Source: Pseudisothecium myosuroides (lineage: Eukaryota; Streptophyta; Bryopsida; Hypnales; Lembophyllaceae). From it: DNA of 64,000 bases. Where the stretch lies: NCBI GenBank assembly GCA_951799445.1, contig OX637288.1, positions 32,591,288-32,655,287 of the forward strand, read 5' to 3'. Below the pieces are notes generated by a model, which saw only the letters and a program-made list of their open reading frames with translations, was not told the origin of the DNA and searched no databases. Below are positions 23,255 through 36,500 of this stretch, one piece after another. Made by a program: the position numbers and the translations under genes. Position 1 is the first letter of the stretch. Every line of letters begins with the position of its first letter.

Positions 23255-24805
23255 TATGCATTAGAAATAAAGTCGGGCCAACGGAGGGCTGCTTCGTTTT
23301 GTAAGGCAACGATTGTTCATTTGCTCCCAAGACACGTTCCCATGGCCTGTTCCATATCCACTTCATCAATTTGTTGGGTGATGAGCGCCAAATCTGACGT
23401 CATCGTCGCATCAAGCTGGTATTCTCTTGCCCTGCGTTGGCACGTGTAGCCATGCTCAGGATTTCCTGCACGGATATCGATGCTTGCACTTTGTTGTTTC
23501 TGTTGCACTGCTGCCACGAGATAGGCAGGGTTTGCTGGGTGGGGTCCAAATGAGTTTCGAGAAGGGTGGAGGCAAGTGGCGGGAAACCTTCAACCCGACA
23601 CGCGATACGAAGGGCAATGAATGGCTACCCTTGTACAATTGGAAAATTTCGACCAGGTTGGCAGGCGTAGTTGGACTGCAAAAATGTGTGGGAACTTTGA
23701 GGGGAACTGGCCGCCCCCAAGAGGGCCGACTTTTTTTCTTATGAATTCACGACTTTAGTGTTGTCTTTGTACAAACCTATGAACCTTATAAATTAGAGAT
23801 GTGATTGTTTTTTGCTTCCCAATTGGTTGCCTTGTAAAGGCATTCCAAAGTCCCAAAAAGTTTATAATGCTATTCCTAAATTTTTTTATTGCTCTATATA
23901 GATACCCCAAATTCATCACAAAATTTTGAATAAAGTGAGTAAACCCAAAATTGCACCTTGCCTAAAACCGCCATAAACACTTTGTGTACATCTCCAAAAT
24001 CAAGATGTATGTATAGTATATTGAAGAACTGATTCTAGAACATCTACCATAAAAAAAACTTTGACCCTTCATAACTTTTGCATAAGGTATCCAAATGCCG
24101 TGGTCTTTGTTGTGTTCAAACCTCCTTTCACTCGCCAACAAAAAAATATGAAAAATTGACCGGTCTAATAAGAGCACAGTAGCAAAAAGTGGCGGTTTGG
24201 AAGGTACCCACCTTATGTTTGATGACACATTCGTGAAAACAATGTGGTGCTAAGACGAGCAGAACTGATGCTGTAACTCAATTTGTGACAAAACCACAAA
24301 TCTCGGTATCGGTTGAGTGTTTTTTTGGCAAGAGTAATAAATGTTCATCATGCTGAACATTTTAAATATCATTACCATCAAAATGATACATTCAAGTTCA
24401 GGCGAACACTATCCACCTCCAGCATCTTCTTCGCCTCTCCCATTTCTAATGTGAAAAGTAACCTAAGGACACTTTAAGATGTGCTAACGTAATTGCAACA
24501 TATCTTAAGAGTCACAAAAAATTTGATTCTGAAATTTTTGGTGCCATCATATATGTGTCACGATTAGGTCAGCGCCACAAATTCTGTACTCCTACCTTAG
24601 CATGCACTCGACCATAAATCTAAAACTGCTTCTAGTGAGGTGGTTCACTCAGCAATGTAAGGAAAGATGGTCATGACCGCTTCGTTCCCAAACGTTTCAA
24701 ATCACTAGACAAATGTGTCCATCCTGATGTCCCTGCTCTCACAAGCGACCTCAAGTGAAGCTTAGCTCATCCTTACCTTCAGATGTTATAGCAAATGCAG
24801 AATAA

Positions 24806-27206
24806 CTACTCCTTGCCTCCATGCTCGGGCCGATGCGTAACTTCGTAGTCAAGGTGTACAAAAGCTCGCTCTATTTCTGGTAAAGACTCAAGTTTGTCTT
24901 GGAGTGATTCACCAATGTCATGAGCTTGCTGCAGAGGCATGTCCCCTGCTAATACAATATCAACCTCCGCAAAGTAATGTGAGCCAAATGTATAGGCACG
25001 TACAGTGTCAATTTGACGTATCTCCTTGTGATGATTCCAACATAGATACGTTATCTTTCGTAGGAAATCCGGAGAGGCTGTGCGACTAACCAATGCGTTT
25101 ACGTTCTCTACCACTGTCAGTGACCACGTCCGCATGGTATAGAGTGCCAGCTGCACACACCAGTAACAGATCAGAAGGGCGACATATACGGGGGACTGAA
25201 TCAATCATGTCAAAAGCACTCAGCAATTGCTCACTTCGAGCTGAAAAAGGACTTAAATTATCTGTAGTGAACGAGTAAAATCGAAGTCTACAAAATAAGA
25301 CACATAAAGCATACATCACTCCGAAAAAAAATGTAAATCTGTAAAATGTTCAACATACGAAGAAGAGATGCCAGTGTGTTAACGTACCACAATTGCGCCC
25401 GCAGGGTCAATCCACCAATAAAATATGCTGGCCAAAACTGCCGCGATCAGACCAATCATGTTCGTAATAACGTCAAAAAGATGGTCTTGCGCATAAGCCC
25501 TCACGATCTCATCACTAAACATTCGGCAATATGCCATCAGCATGAACTTCACAACTGTTGTGCCCACCATGATTCCAATCACCCAGTTTCTGGATTCAGC
25601 CAAAGCAAGCGAGTGTTCCTGCATGCCAATCAGAGGTTTTAGCAGTTCGTATAAATGATTCACAATACCTGTGAAAATAATGCCTCAAAATCATTTAATG
25701 CTATATCTGAAAGACAGAACAACTGTAATGAAACCACAATACTGTAACCAGATAACAAGCAGGATAAACCTAGGATAACGCATCCTCACAAGCAAACCTG
25801 CAGCAAACTTACGAGCATGAGGAGCTCACAACATATCAAGAATGTACACCGTACCTGTGAAAATAGTGCCCGAGCAGACTCTAACATGATTTGAAGTCCA
25901 AGTGTTGCCATCACTGATGCAAAAACCAGTATGCCCTGCCGTCACGACAGAAGGGAGACTTTAAACAAAGACAAACCACCGCAGAAGAAGCTTAACAGAA
26001 ATCCTTGGCCACAGAAAACCCTAGATAATCAATATTAAGGACAATGAATTTGGTTTGGGACCCTTAAGGCTGAAATTTACTCTAGTTTTAGTTTCACATC
26101 TGTGCACACGGTTGGACATTTTATGACAACACATTCTATAATGTTAATCTGTGCTCCACATATGAGTCCGCAATATCCATGCACGAGCATTCAAAACTGA
26201 AGTTTCCAAATCATGAATCAGTCTATCATGATAAAGACCTAGAATTGACTTACCAAAGGTTGCATCCTCTTTTTGCCGATGGGATAGAGGTAAGTATTCT
26301 GCTTGCGCATGGAAATTGCCGCAAACCAGAGAATGAATCCAGAAAGCAAGTCTAGCAACGAGTCCAAAGTGGAAGCAATGATGGCTAAAGAGCCACTCTT
26401 CACACACGCATAAACTTTAGCTGCGAAGATGACCAAGTTGGCAATATTTGAAATCTGGATGGCAAACCTCTCCCCTCGTTTTATGTTGTCTCGCTCCTCC
26501 TACAATCCAGATGTCAAGAATAGAAGGTATGCTGTAATAAGCAACATAAAATCGCCTGATATCCTACTTCGAGTAGTGTTTATCCTGATCATAAGCCTTT
26601 CAACTAACTTCTTCGACTGATAAAATCATGCGCAGCCTTCAGATAATAGTAAAGAATCAAGTGTTGTGGAAAGACAGAAAGATTGTCACGCAGTACTCAC
26701 TTGAGTGGTGCTGGACATGTAGCCTCTTTTTGCAATAGAATCCATTTCCACAAAGCTCTCCAACATTTCTTCCTGCTGTCTGTAATATTCATCAATGCCC
26801 TTTTCACTTCCTGCAGAAATAAGCCTACTCTGTTAGGAATGTTAACAGTGACTCACTGAAGGTGCAATATACAACCAGGAAAATGCCGAAACTCCCCCAA
26901 ATTTCTCTAATAGTCACGACTGTACATGAATGTCCATATTATGCTGGTATCCTCTCCGAAACTATGACGACCTGATATGTTTTCCAATAATCACCTGAAA
27001 GCCGCAACAGTCATTCGAGAAAGGATGAACGTACCGAATTTCTTCATGCAATCGGCGGCAGCAGTCTTTGGTGAATCAGTGGGAAGATGACCTGGCAAGC
27101 GAAATGACTTCACATTTAACCGCCATGGTGTGTCCGCATTACCATCAACCCCCAACAGCGCCTCCATGGCTGTGCCTTGCTCCGACAATTCCAATCTCGT
27201 CTCCAT
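24806..27206 (-). CDS. Manganese-type cation diffusion facilitator (MTP11-like)
   Basis: Six exons on the minus strand, all phases consistent: 27206-27035, 26810-26701, 26499-26254, 25935-25855, 25618-25388 and 25150-24806, giving 394 residues. CDF proteins export divalent metal by proton antiport. The two metal-site motifs of Mn-type members are visible: DSLLD at 140-144 and DHLFD at 248-252. The soluble C-terminal domain (about 281-394) contains [19 protein letters not shown] and ends near THRPEH. Plant MTP8-MTP11 proteins move Mn2+ into Golgi, prevacuolar or vacuolar compartments, and the length and C-terminus fit MTP11 best. The start METRLEL was taken as the first ATG giving a complete N-terminus. 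A CAG with a pyrimidine tract just upstream suggests a 5' UTR intron. Metal specificity is inferred from the motifs. Confidence 0.9.
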
Positions 27207-29100
27207 TGCTGAACCGCTGCAGCGTCCCACACATGAAAAGAAAAAATTGTTGACCTGCTGATCTGCTCAAAACAAATCACTGAAGATGAATTCGCTGAGC
27301 ATTTCATCTAATACGTATGGATCGCACAGCATCAGCTAAATCTGCAAAATAAAGCATTCCGAAAACAAATATTCGAATCCCATCATCACGGAAATCCCTA
27401 AGCGATGAGATTTAAGCATATACTCAACCCTACTTCTCATAACGAGCACAGTTCATCAGCAACAGAGAGAATCGCCTAAATTGCGTGCAAAATTCAGCAA
27501 CCATAAGAGTATGTCTACATCCCGCGAAGCTACTTCGCAAGGCAAGGGGATAACAACAGACCTAACGAGTAAGCTGTGGCCCGCAACATTATGTAGAAAG
27601 CTAAAAATTTCCACAAAAATTGGAGACTACCGTAACACCTACTGATTTACTCACTGTCTATCTGTACCAAAATACCTAAACAAGAAAGAGCCCTCACAAC
27701 AATACAAAGGAAAAAACGCCTTTGCGTTCTTTGCCAACGCTTCCCCCTGACCTCTTTAACCTGACTGCCTGGGGTCTCAAACTAACGACAGAGACATAAG
27801 TTTGAACACGCGACAAGCGAGCTAAAGTCGATGATAGTGTGGCAAAGTGTGCAGAAATTCCAAATTGTCGTTTTAGACAAGGTCAAGTTAAAAGAGGGCT
27901 GAGTGTACACGAAATAAAGCACGTCAACATCAACCACACCCGGGCTCTCCATAACACCTCATGAAAGGAACAAAAGGCAGGCAATGCTAAGAGATTGCGT
28001 ATTGCATTTCCTGCGCGACCGTTTCGCAATCGTCCAACCATAACTGTACAATACCGCCAGCGAAATCGCAGGTCACTGTCTTAGAGAAATTATCGTGGAC
28101 TCGTACAGCCGCAATTTCATCGGTCAGCAAAGGCTTTGTGCACTCTGAACGGACTATCTACGCAAAATTTAACTCCGCAAGATCTATACGCTGGCAACGC
28201 AATGTAATGCAGTTTGAAAATTAATTACTCGCCCTGCAACTGCAGAGAGACGAAACCACAGGAAGAAATTCCACTTCTTCCCAGCGGACGCAAGATGAGA
28301 GGAGCAGTTGTACTAGCTTGAAGCCAAACCTGAGCACTGAATGACGCCTCCGGCCTTCCTTCTCCTCTCTAACGCAAGATCGAATCGCGCCTTCTCCTGA
28401 ATTTCTTTCCTCCTGTCTCTCACGCTCTAATAACTCGTCCTCAACTCTCACGCAACCTGACTCGTCCCTTCTTTTAAATCCTTCTCGAGATCCTTACTGC
28501 CTGCTTCAAGCCAGCGCATAGAGTGAGTGATCAATCAAGAAAGTCCCTCCAACCACTAAAATTCTACATAACAAGTAAACTAACTCGACGAATTTTAAAT
28601 GCGCTTAGGAAAACAAAACAAATAAAAATCACCGAAAGAAAAATAACAGAGAAGCGCACCGAAAATTGACCTCCACAGAAGCGCCTCAACAACAACAGGC
28701 CTCCCTCCCTTGCGCGTGAACTCTCGGACTCCAAGTTCTTAATAAGCTTCACCACGCCGGGACAAACCTCCACGAAGTCAGAATTTTTCTGTAGAAATCA
28801 GAAAGGGACACTGTATCATTGCCTTCTTTCATATTCCAGAAAACCACAGGCGGCAATTCTGCCGTGATCAATTCCTCCGTCGCCATAGCTCCGCAGTCGT
28901 CATGTCGCCACTCCACCGTCGTTTAGCTGCCGCAACAACGTGCTCCCTTCCAGACAGGAACCGGACCCGCAGTCCCCAAAATGACCCAGTTCTCAATCCT
29001 GGAACTTTTCAGGGTATCAATGGAGATGGATGGATATTGAACCCTGGTATCGCGTGTGGCCGTCTAAGTTGCCCTGTCAGCAAAGCGTGAACATTGATTG
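27207..29100 (-). promoter_or_regulatory. 5' UTR and promoter region of the MTP11-like gene
   Basis: No other gene is recognised. A probable 5' UTR intron acceptor (CTGCAG after a T-rich tract) lies near 27220. Short C/T-rich blocks at 28220-28470 look like a transcribed leader on the minus strand. The exact donor and transcription start cannot be fixed from sequence alone. A small open frame at 28902-29090 on the plus strand has no recognisable product. Confidence 0.35.
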
Positions 29101-32100
29101 CAATGGGCCCATTATTATTAGATCTCATCCTCGTAAAAAACTATCCAACCTGTCAGGGATTGACACGTCAAGTTGGTTAGAATGTCACATTTGAAGCCGT
29201 CATGGTACATAAACTTATGAATCTCGTGGTCGGGTCTAGTTGGTGGAAAAAGGCTTGTCACTGTTCGCATGAGGGCTACCTACCCAGTTTTGCCCTTGAA
29301 GGTCTGATTTGGCAGGCAGGCGCTGAAATTGAATTTCCGTGTCAGATTCTCAAGGGTCCATGTCACCTCACACCATTCACAAGATGACATGTGGCACTTT
29401 TTTCCCTTCCAAAAATGATGTAATATGCTGAATCTAACCTTCACTTAGGATAGTTGGTCAGTATGACAAAATTTGAAGAATCTTAGTTTTAGAAATGAAG
29501 TCCCATTTTCCTAAGTTAATTTTACAGAAATTACCCTACGCTTGGGTCAAATTCGTTAAAAAATAATTAAAAATATAATTATATATGCCATGTAATGAAA
29601 TTTTCAAAAATTATAATGAGGAATATTTGAAATGTTTAGAAATGTTAATGAAAATAATTTGAATCCTCAAAAAAAACCCGATGCCATGAGTGTCAAATAT
29701 TATGCCACTAGTATATGGAACTATCAATAAAGTGTTCAATACTCAATAAGCCTCCATAAAGCTTGTGTAAAGCCGGGAAGACCATGCTTAAGTTGGTAAG
29801 TTTGACTTTGCATTACGGGAAAGGGGAAGAACCTTTTACTAAAGTCTTATGAAATATTCCAAAACTCATCAATAAAATTTCTGAATGTGGTTAATGAAAG
29901 GGAATCCAAGCAAAAAAAAAAGATTGTGTATAGGGTTTGACAAATTTGACCCCAACGTCTTGTAGATGACCTTCTTTTGCTACTTTGATCAATGTGCATA
30001 AGGTAAAAACACCCAAAACAAGCAAAACAAGCAATTGAACATAGTTGGAGGCATTTTTTCTAGTAAAAATATTTTTGTATTATAAACAATTGAAAATCAT
30101 GAAATTCTCAAAAGTAAAATACAATTTATGAATAAGACATGTAATTACTATAAATTTTCAAAGTCAAACTCCCTAGGCCACTAAAACCTTCAGTGATATA
30201 GCTTAATCCTAAAATCGAAATCTAAAGAATCAACAATAGGTTGTAAAACCAAAACAAACAATAGCCTCCTATATTTCCACATATACTAAATGTTTGACTC
30301 TATGCTTTCATCACTTGGATTTCAAAAAAATAAATTTGATGGTGCATAAAAAATCATCAAAAAATAGGTAGTATATTGTCGGATTACTAAACCTCCTTAT
30401 ACTATAAGGTGACTTAGAGTAAGATAGATCCCTTTTTTACTTTTAAAATTTTTCATGAGGGTACCTAACAAGATATCATACTAATGAATGGTGTAGATCC
30501 TCATTTTTATGTAGAGAAAAAAAAGTTATTCCAAAGGACTTGAAGTCTCTTATCATTATCTTGTAGGATCAAAATAACTTTATTTTCAAACTTCAAATGT
30601 TGTAGCCTTGTGTCCACATGGTCAAATGGCCTCAAATTTTCAATTGCACAAATTAGTGTTGATTGTAAAATCATGTTTGAGAGTCCATTCAACAAAACAA
30701 TGTGGAAATTTTTTCTAATGCTTATTCTAGAAAGCATGTGAGGTCTATTCTGATTTGAAGTTTATTGGAATGACGACAAGGCATTGCTTACTGTATTTGA
30801 TTTTTTCCCGGACTAACGAACAAAAATATGTTAGCATGCAATCTAATCACATTGAGTTGATTTCTTCCTAAATGGAGGTTTAGGTCCCACCTTTGCAAAA
30901 AAAAGGAATCAAATACAAATTTGCAACTCTTGAGGTGTTCATTTGTGATTGTTCCCTCTTTTTGCAAAAATGGGACTAAAACAACTTCATTTAGGAAGAA
31001 GTCAATTCAATATGATTAAATTGCATGCAACTTGCCTTGTTGACGATTCAAAAAAATTCAAGTAGAGTAAGCCATGCCTTATTATCATTCCTAAAAACAT
31101 TCAAGTAGTATAAGAATTTGTATGCTTTCTAGAAAAGTATTGAAAGAAGCACCACATAAATGGGTTTTTTGCATGCCTTCACAATTCACTCCATTGACAT
31201 ACTAGTCTACTACATTTTGTATGGTTGGAATTCCAAAATAAAATATTAATTTTCAATTCTACTCAATGCATCAAAAATTGGCAATTTCTAATAATTTCTC
31301 TTTGAAAACACCCTCTATCTTTCAAAGATTATTATCTCCCATTTTGCACCACTCACCTAATCTTTTTATAGAATACATTTTTGTCTCAAATTGACAATAC
31401 ACTAAAAACTATATTTAGTGTCATCTATACTAACTACTTACTAAAAGGCTAAAACTTTTAACGATAGATGAATATTTTTACAAAGAGCATAAATATCAAT
31501 ACTTTTCATAGAAGAAGATCTCTATAGACATAGTTGGTAAAAATATTCATTAAGAGTCAAAATTTGTAGCATTTAAATCCAATCATTAGTCTAGCTATTG
31601 CTAGATACAAAGATGAAATTAGCATGCTTATATAAGCAACAATCCTATATCCTCAGTAGTATTGGATCAATATACCATACTTCCAAGTTGTATAACTCAA
31701 TAAGGTGGATAACCCCAAAGTGCCCCCTATCTATAACTACCATCATTACTTTGTACACACCTCCAAAGTCAATATACACCTCTACTAAAGAAACAATTTT
31801 GGAAACTTTTGACCCTTCATAACTTTTGCAAAGGTAATCCAAATTTTGCATTTTTTCATGTATACAATAGGAGCCAAGGGTTTTTTTTTCATTAATTTTA
31901 GGCAATGCAAAAAGCAATAATCTTTGGAAGGATGAAGTTATTTACATCCATGGAAAAAGATGAAACTTGCAATTTATGGATTAAATTTCAATTATTCTTC
32001 CCAAGATTTTGTAGCAAATTAGCGCTTTCATCCACTAAAAAATACCCTGATTGGAACCTCCTTTCATTTGCCAAGAAGAAAATATGAAAATTGACCAACC

Positions 32101-33500
32101 TAATAATAGCAACTGTTCACCGCACCAAAAAGTGGCGCCTATCTTACAGGCAAGGTGGAATCACAATTTCCAAGGAAAAGTGGGCCTTGGCAGACCTGCA
32201 TACCAGCTACAGTACATGAAATTGTGACATAGTAACATAGAAATATGCACATCCAATTAGAGTTGTAGACTCAAGTCCCTAAACATCTCAAGATCTTTCA
32301 ACACTTTCTGCACCCAACAGTGAAAGTTCATGAAGATCCTTCTACAGTACTGATCCTAAGTTACATGTAAGATTGGACAAAGTGCAAAAGGTGGAAAGCA
32401 AGCCACAGTCAGCACGAGAAGAAACAGGAGGAAAAACGATTCCAGATTCCCTCCAGACTCACTCCACCCTTGAGATGTGCAAAACATACCCTTTGAGTAG
32501 GTTACATCTCATTTTCTGTGTAACTTGCATCGGAACTTACAATAAAAGAAACCAGACTTCAAGTCCACTAAGGTGTCAGAACTTGCAATTCCTGCTCCAC
32601 AATTGGCAGGTTTGTTACCAAATTCTCCACAAGCAGTTCTTCTTCCTCCTCAGAGTGTTAACTTACATCCTGTAAAGTTTTGGAACACAATTCTCAGAGG
32701 TAATCTTCTCTACATGTGTACTTTTTTAGTACACTTAGACCTGCAGCCATTGTGATTAGCCCTTGGAAAATGACGGCCCTAATCAATCACGAAATAGGGG
32801 CAACCTTTAGAAAGTAAACATGTAGAGCAAATTTCCTCCAATTCTCAGAATTGCAGGACAGTTTTGACATCCATAACTAAGCTCAAATCTCAGCTGCAAC
32901 ATACAGGCCATGCTAGCAATGCCGAGATAATAGACGCAAAATGGCACCGTATCCAATTACCAATAGTGCAGCCAAAGTAGTACATGTACAAAATCAATGT
33001 CAAAATTGAAGTCACCAGTTCAGAGGACCTTGCCACATTAGTTATGCACGTGGCCTCCTTCTCCATTACCTACTGCAAATCAGGGGTACAACACCAAGGG
33101 AACTACCAGAAAAACCAAAGATCTTGAGTAACTTTGTTCTAGGACATGTCTACATCTACAATTAAACAGGTCAGCAACCATGTATCACGTTACCATGTGC
33201 ACCTGAACTCTGTAATGTCATGCTCCAAAGCCCAGGGGTAAAGCTTCTCAAGAGACACAGAAAAAATATTCTGTTGAAAGCAGGCTATTCATGCTTCCAT
33301 CCAACCCCAGATTCCTATCCACTACCAGGTTGTTCGTTCACCTGCAATGTTTGGTCTCTGCAATAATCCTAGGCGAACAAAAAACCTTACTTCAAGAGAA
33401 TTACGCTGTTGTTACAATTTGTATGACTCTGCTAAATCCTATCATTTCCTATTCAGAGGCAAAAATCGAAAGCAAGGAGAAAAGTACGGCTGCAGTTAAT
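29100..33500. repeat. AT-rich intergenic DNA with dispersed repeats
   Basis: Contains a second copy of the dispersed repeat (29950-30250, matching 9760-10050), a lone pogo-like end at 31400, and a stretch at 31720-32155 matching 23960-24210. From about 32200 to 33500 the composition is closer to that of gene flanks and may include the 3' UTR of the KAS III gene. No exon is recognised. Confidence 0.5.
31398..31421. mobile_element. Lone end of the pogo-like transposon family
   Basis: TA followed by CACTAAAAACTATATTTAG and GTGT repeats the end of the element at 13015-15346 almost exactly. No opposite end with the same strength was found within the next few kilobases. This is a truncated or very decayed relative. 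Confidence 0.55.
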
Positions 33501-33516
33501 AAACAAGGCAGAGGAT

Positions 33517-36500
33517 CTAACCCCATCGAACAATAGCGGATCCCCATGTAAGGCCTGCCCCAAATCCTGCCGTAGCCACAACATCACCAGCCTTTACCTG
33601 GCCACTTCGAACAGCTTCATCCAGAGCTAGTGGTATGGAGGCTGCACTGGTATTTCCGTAGTTTGCAAGATTAGATATCACTTTCTCAGAGGGTATGTGT
33701 AATCGGTCAGACACAGAATCCAGGATTCTTTGATTGGCCTGCAAGCAAATAGATGCAAACCCTAATGATAAGCCCCATGAGCAGAATGAATGAGCCATCC
33801 AAGGCCTGCCAAGCATGTACGACTGCTGGACTGTACTTACTGATAGCTTTTCTGTTGTGACAATTGCAGTAAAGAAAGATGCCTAATCATTTTGGTTGAC
33901 ATAGACTGCTTGGACCCAGCCCATGTTTACTGTCCATATGCTGAGTGCAATAGAAAAAAATATGGTAGAATCCCACACACCTGGTGAAGGAGCAACCAGT
34001 CTAAATTTTCTGAAGTGAGACCAGCCTCCTGTAAAGCTCCTTCTACGACCTGAGGCACAGCTCGTACAGCGAACCTGAACACCTCCTTTCCATTCATTTG
34101 AAGATACTCATATGAGGCCTTCCCGGGTAATTTAAATGCTGATCCATTTGACTCCACACTGCTGGAGGAGGAACCCTCAACATTGTCCACATTAACATGC
34201 AAATGCCTGCAATACCCACGACAACATTTAGTCCCCAAGTACATGCGGAGTAACAACTGAGTAGAAGCCGTATTCGTCAACAATAAAGCTACCAACACCC
34301 GAGTTGGCTAACTTGTTCCGAGACATGATAAACTGACTCTACCATATCAAGATAATAATAGCGGATAGAAATACGTCACCCTTGGGGTCAGACAAAGAAG
34401 GATCATGTTGTAAGAAAGTTCATCTATCAGGAAAGTGAGCAGAAAAATGACAAAAAACTTGATCTCTTTATTAGGTACACAAGGTGAGATAAAAGATCAA
34501 CCCACTTGTGGCCATTTCCATCACTACGTAGGTCAAAGCCGAGCAAGCTATCCTGGTCATCAGTGGCTGCCTGTGATAGAAATTCCAGCAATCATTAGCA
34601 ATCCAATCCTTACAAGCATAACAAGATTACATCCGTATATGATGCTGTAGCCAAGTAGAAAACAATGAGCATTTACCTCGGAAAAAATTAGGACATAAAA
34701 CCAATAATCTAGAAATCGGTTAATCTGTACAAGTAGTACTCATTTCAATGTTAACGCAAAAATGTTTCTGGCGATGCAGAAAGTAGCAATTATAGCCAGA
34801 CCTGCAATAAAAGCGCTCCAGAGGCATCGCCAAACAGAATACATGTACCTCTGTCGGTCCAATCCACATATCTTGAAAGGGCATCAGCACCCACCACGAG
34901 TACGTTCTTGTAACCTCCTCCTGGAAGTACTTAAAGAATTAGATTTTGACGGCCAGTTCCCTAAGTTCGAAACAGATAATGAAGACAGAAAGATTTATGT
35001 CTGGTTTCATTTGAAGAACAATGCAATTCATCCACGCCGCCATGTGCCTACGAAGGCTTTCTTTCAAGTTTTAAACTGCATTTAGTATACAGCTTCAGAT
35101 GTACCAATTTACCATAAAAGAAATTTATATCTATTCACAAAGGACTAAGTGAAAGAAGTACCCCTAATGAAGCGAGTGGCTGTCACAAGACCCAGAACAA
35201 AGCCGCTACATGCAGCCGTCAAATCGAAAGCTAAAGCGTTATGGCAGCCCAGCAACTTCTGCACCTGAAAGCAGTAACAATGGAGACTAAATATACAAGA
35301 ATCGTACATTCTCGTTCATACCAAAGCAGATAAACACAGCTAGCTTCTAAACGCAATTCCTAGACGCAATCATGACAATCTTATACACAACAAACGGAGC
35401 AATAGGTTTCAATGCAAGACAGACGAAGAGATGAATTGTTCAACATAATAGTCAAATCAATACTAGCAGAATCTAGGAAGCGAAAATTGATCTAAAATTA
35501 TATGATACTACAGCAGCAAGATTCATAACATCAAACGGTTGTCCCCCATAATAAGCAAGGTCGATGCAAAGTATAGAAGTTCAAAGTTGGTTCTAGACTA
35601 CCTGTAGTACAGAAGTTGCCTACAAATTAAGTTTTCACAACAATCATTACACGAGGATGACGATTTTCGTCAAGAACTCATACCTGTGGAGCACTGCCAA
35701 AAAGATCGTCTGGAGTGGATGTGCAGAGCAGCAGCAGATCAACTTCCTCTGGTTTCACATTAGCCATTTCAAGGGCTTTCCTCGAGGCCTCCACAGATAA
35801 AGATGTCACAGTCTCGTCCTCTGCGGAGTTTTAAGACTTCAGATTAGCACACTGCCCGTTTACTCTGCTTGAGAATCAATCTCATAGGAAGTCAAAAACT
35901 AGGCCAAAATTGTTGAAGCGAAATTAAGGTACTGGTCCTTGACAATATCAGTTGCATAGCCCGACCTCAAGAATACACTAACATTGCACTGGTCGAAAGA
36001 ACTTGTTCAAACAGGCTTCTTAATGAAAGGTTCATGCTCCGGCTCCAGATATATATATATATATATATATATATCAATAGAGATTAGGTGATCAGACTAT
36101 CCTCTTCCTAATCAATTTCAGTATGATCATCACCCCAGCATTCGTGATGATCTAAAACTGTATTCAGAAACTTCAGTGCTTGCGTAGCAAGCATCGAAAA
36201 TGATAAAAGAGCATCGAGAACTATCTTTACAAATTAATCTAAACAACACGCTGATATGGCAACATATTGTTGACAAGTTCAAAGAACTAAGTTTGAAAAA
36301 GAAATTAAACTCTTTGAGAACGTTCTAGAGAACATCGTAACAAGAATACTCCCAAATGGTCACATTGCTTATACAGAGGACTCTCTAGGTATCAAGGGGA
36401 GGCCTCAATATGATCATGGTGACCAAAGGGAGCGCTCCCCACGAATCATGGAAAAAACTCTGTTTATCATATCTAATAGTTTCTACGACAGTCAAATTTA

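Larger units (their letters stand above)
21380..24780. repeat. Intergenic DNA with small inverted-repeat elements
   Basis: No gene is recognised. Two short inverted-repeat elements lie at 22468-22703 and 23014-23254. The stretch at about 23960-24210 matches 31720-32155, including CCTTCATAACTTTTGCA and a CTCCTTTCA block. A moderately GC-rich piece at 23290-23740 has open frames on both strands but none resembles a known protein. Confidence 0.5.

Noticed and set aside
25619..25674. Earlier acceptor for MTP11-like exon 5 (after TTTTCACAG near 25672)
   Set aside because: It would put the junction out of frame and cause a stop. The acceptor at GCATGCAG|GAACAC keeps phase and matches the family without extra residues.
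28902..29090. Small plus-strand open frame near the MTP11-like promoter
   Set aside because: 62 codons, no recognisable domain, no splice context, likely chance.
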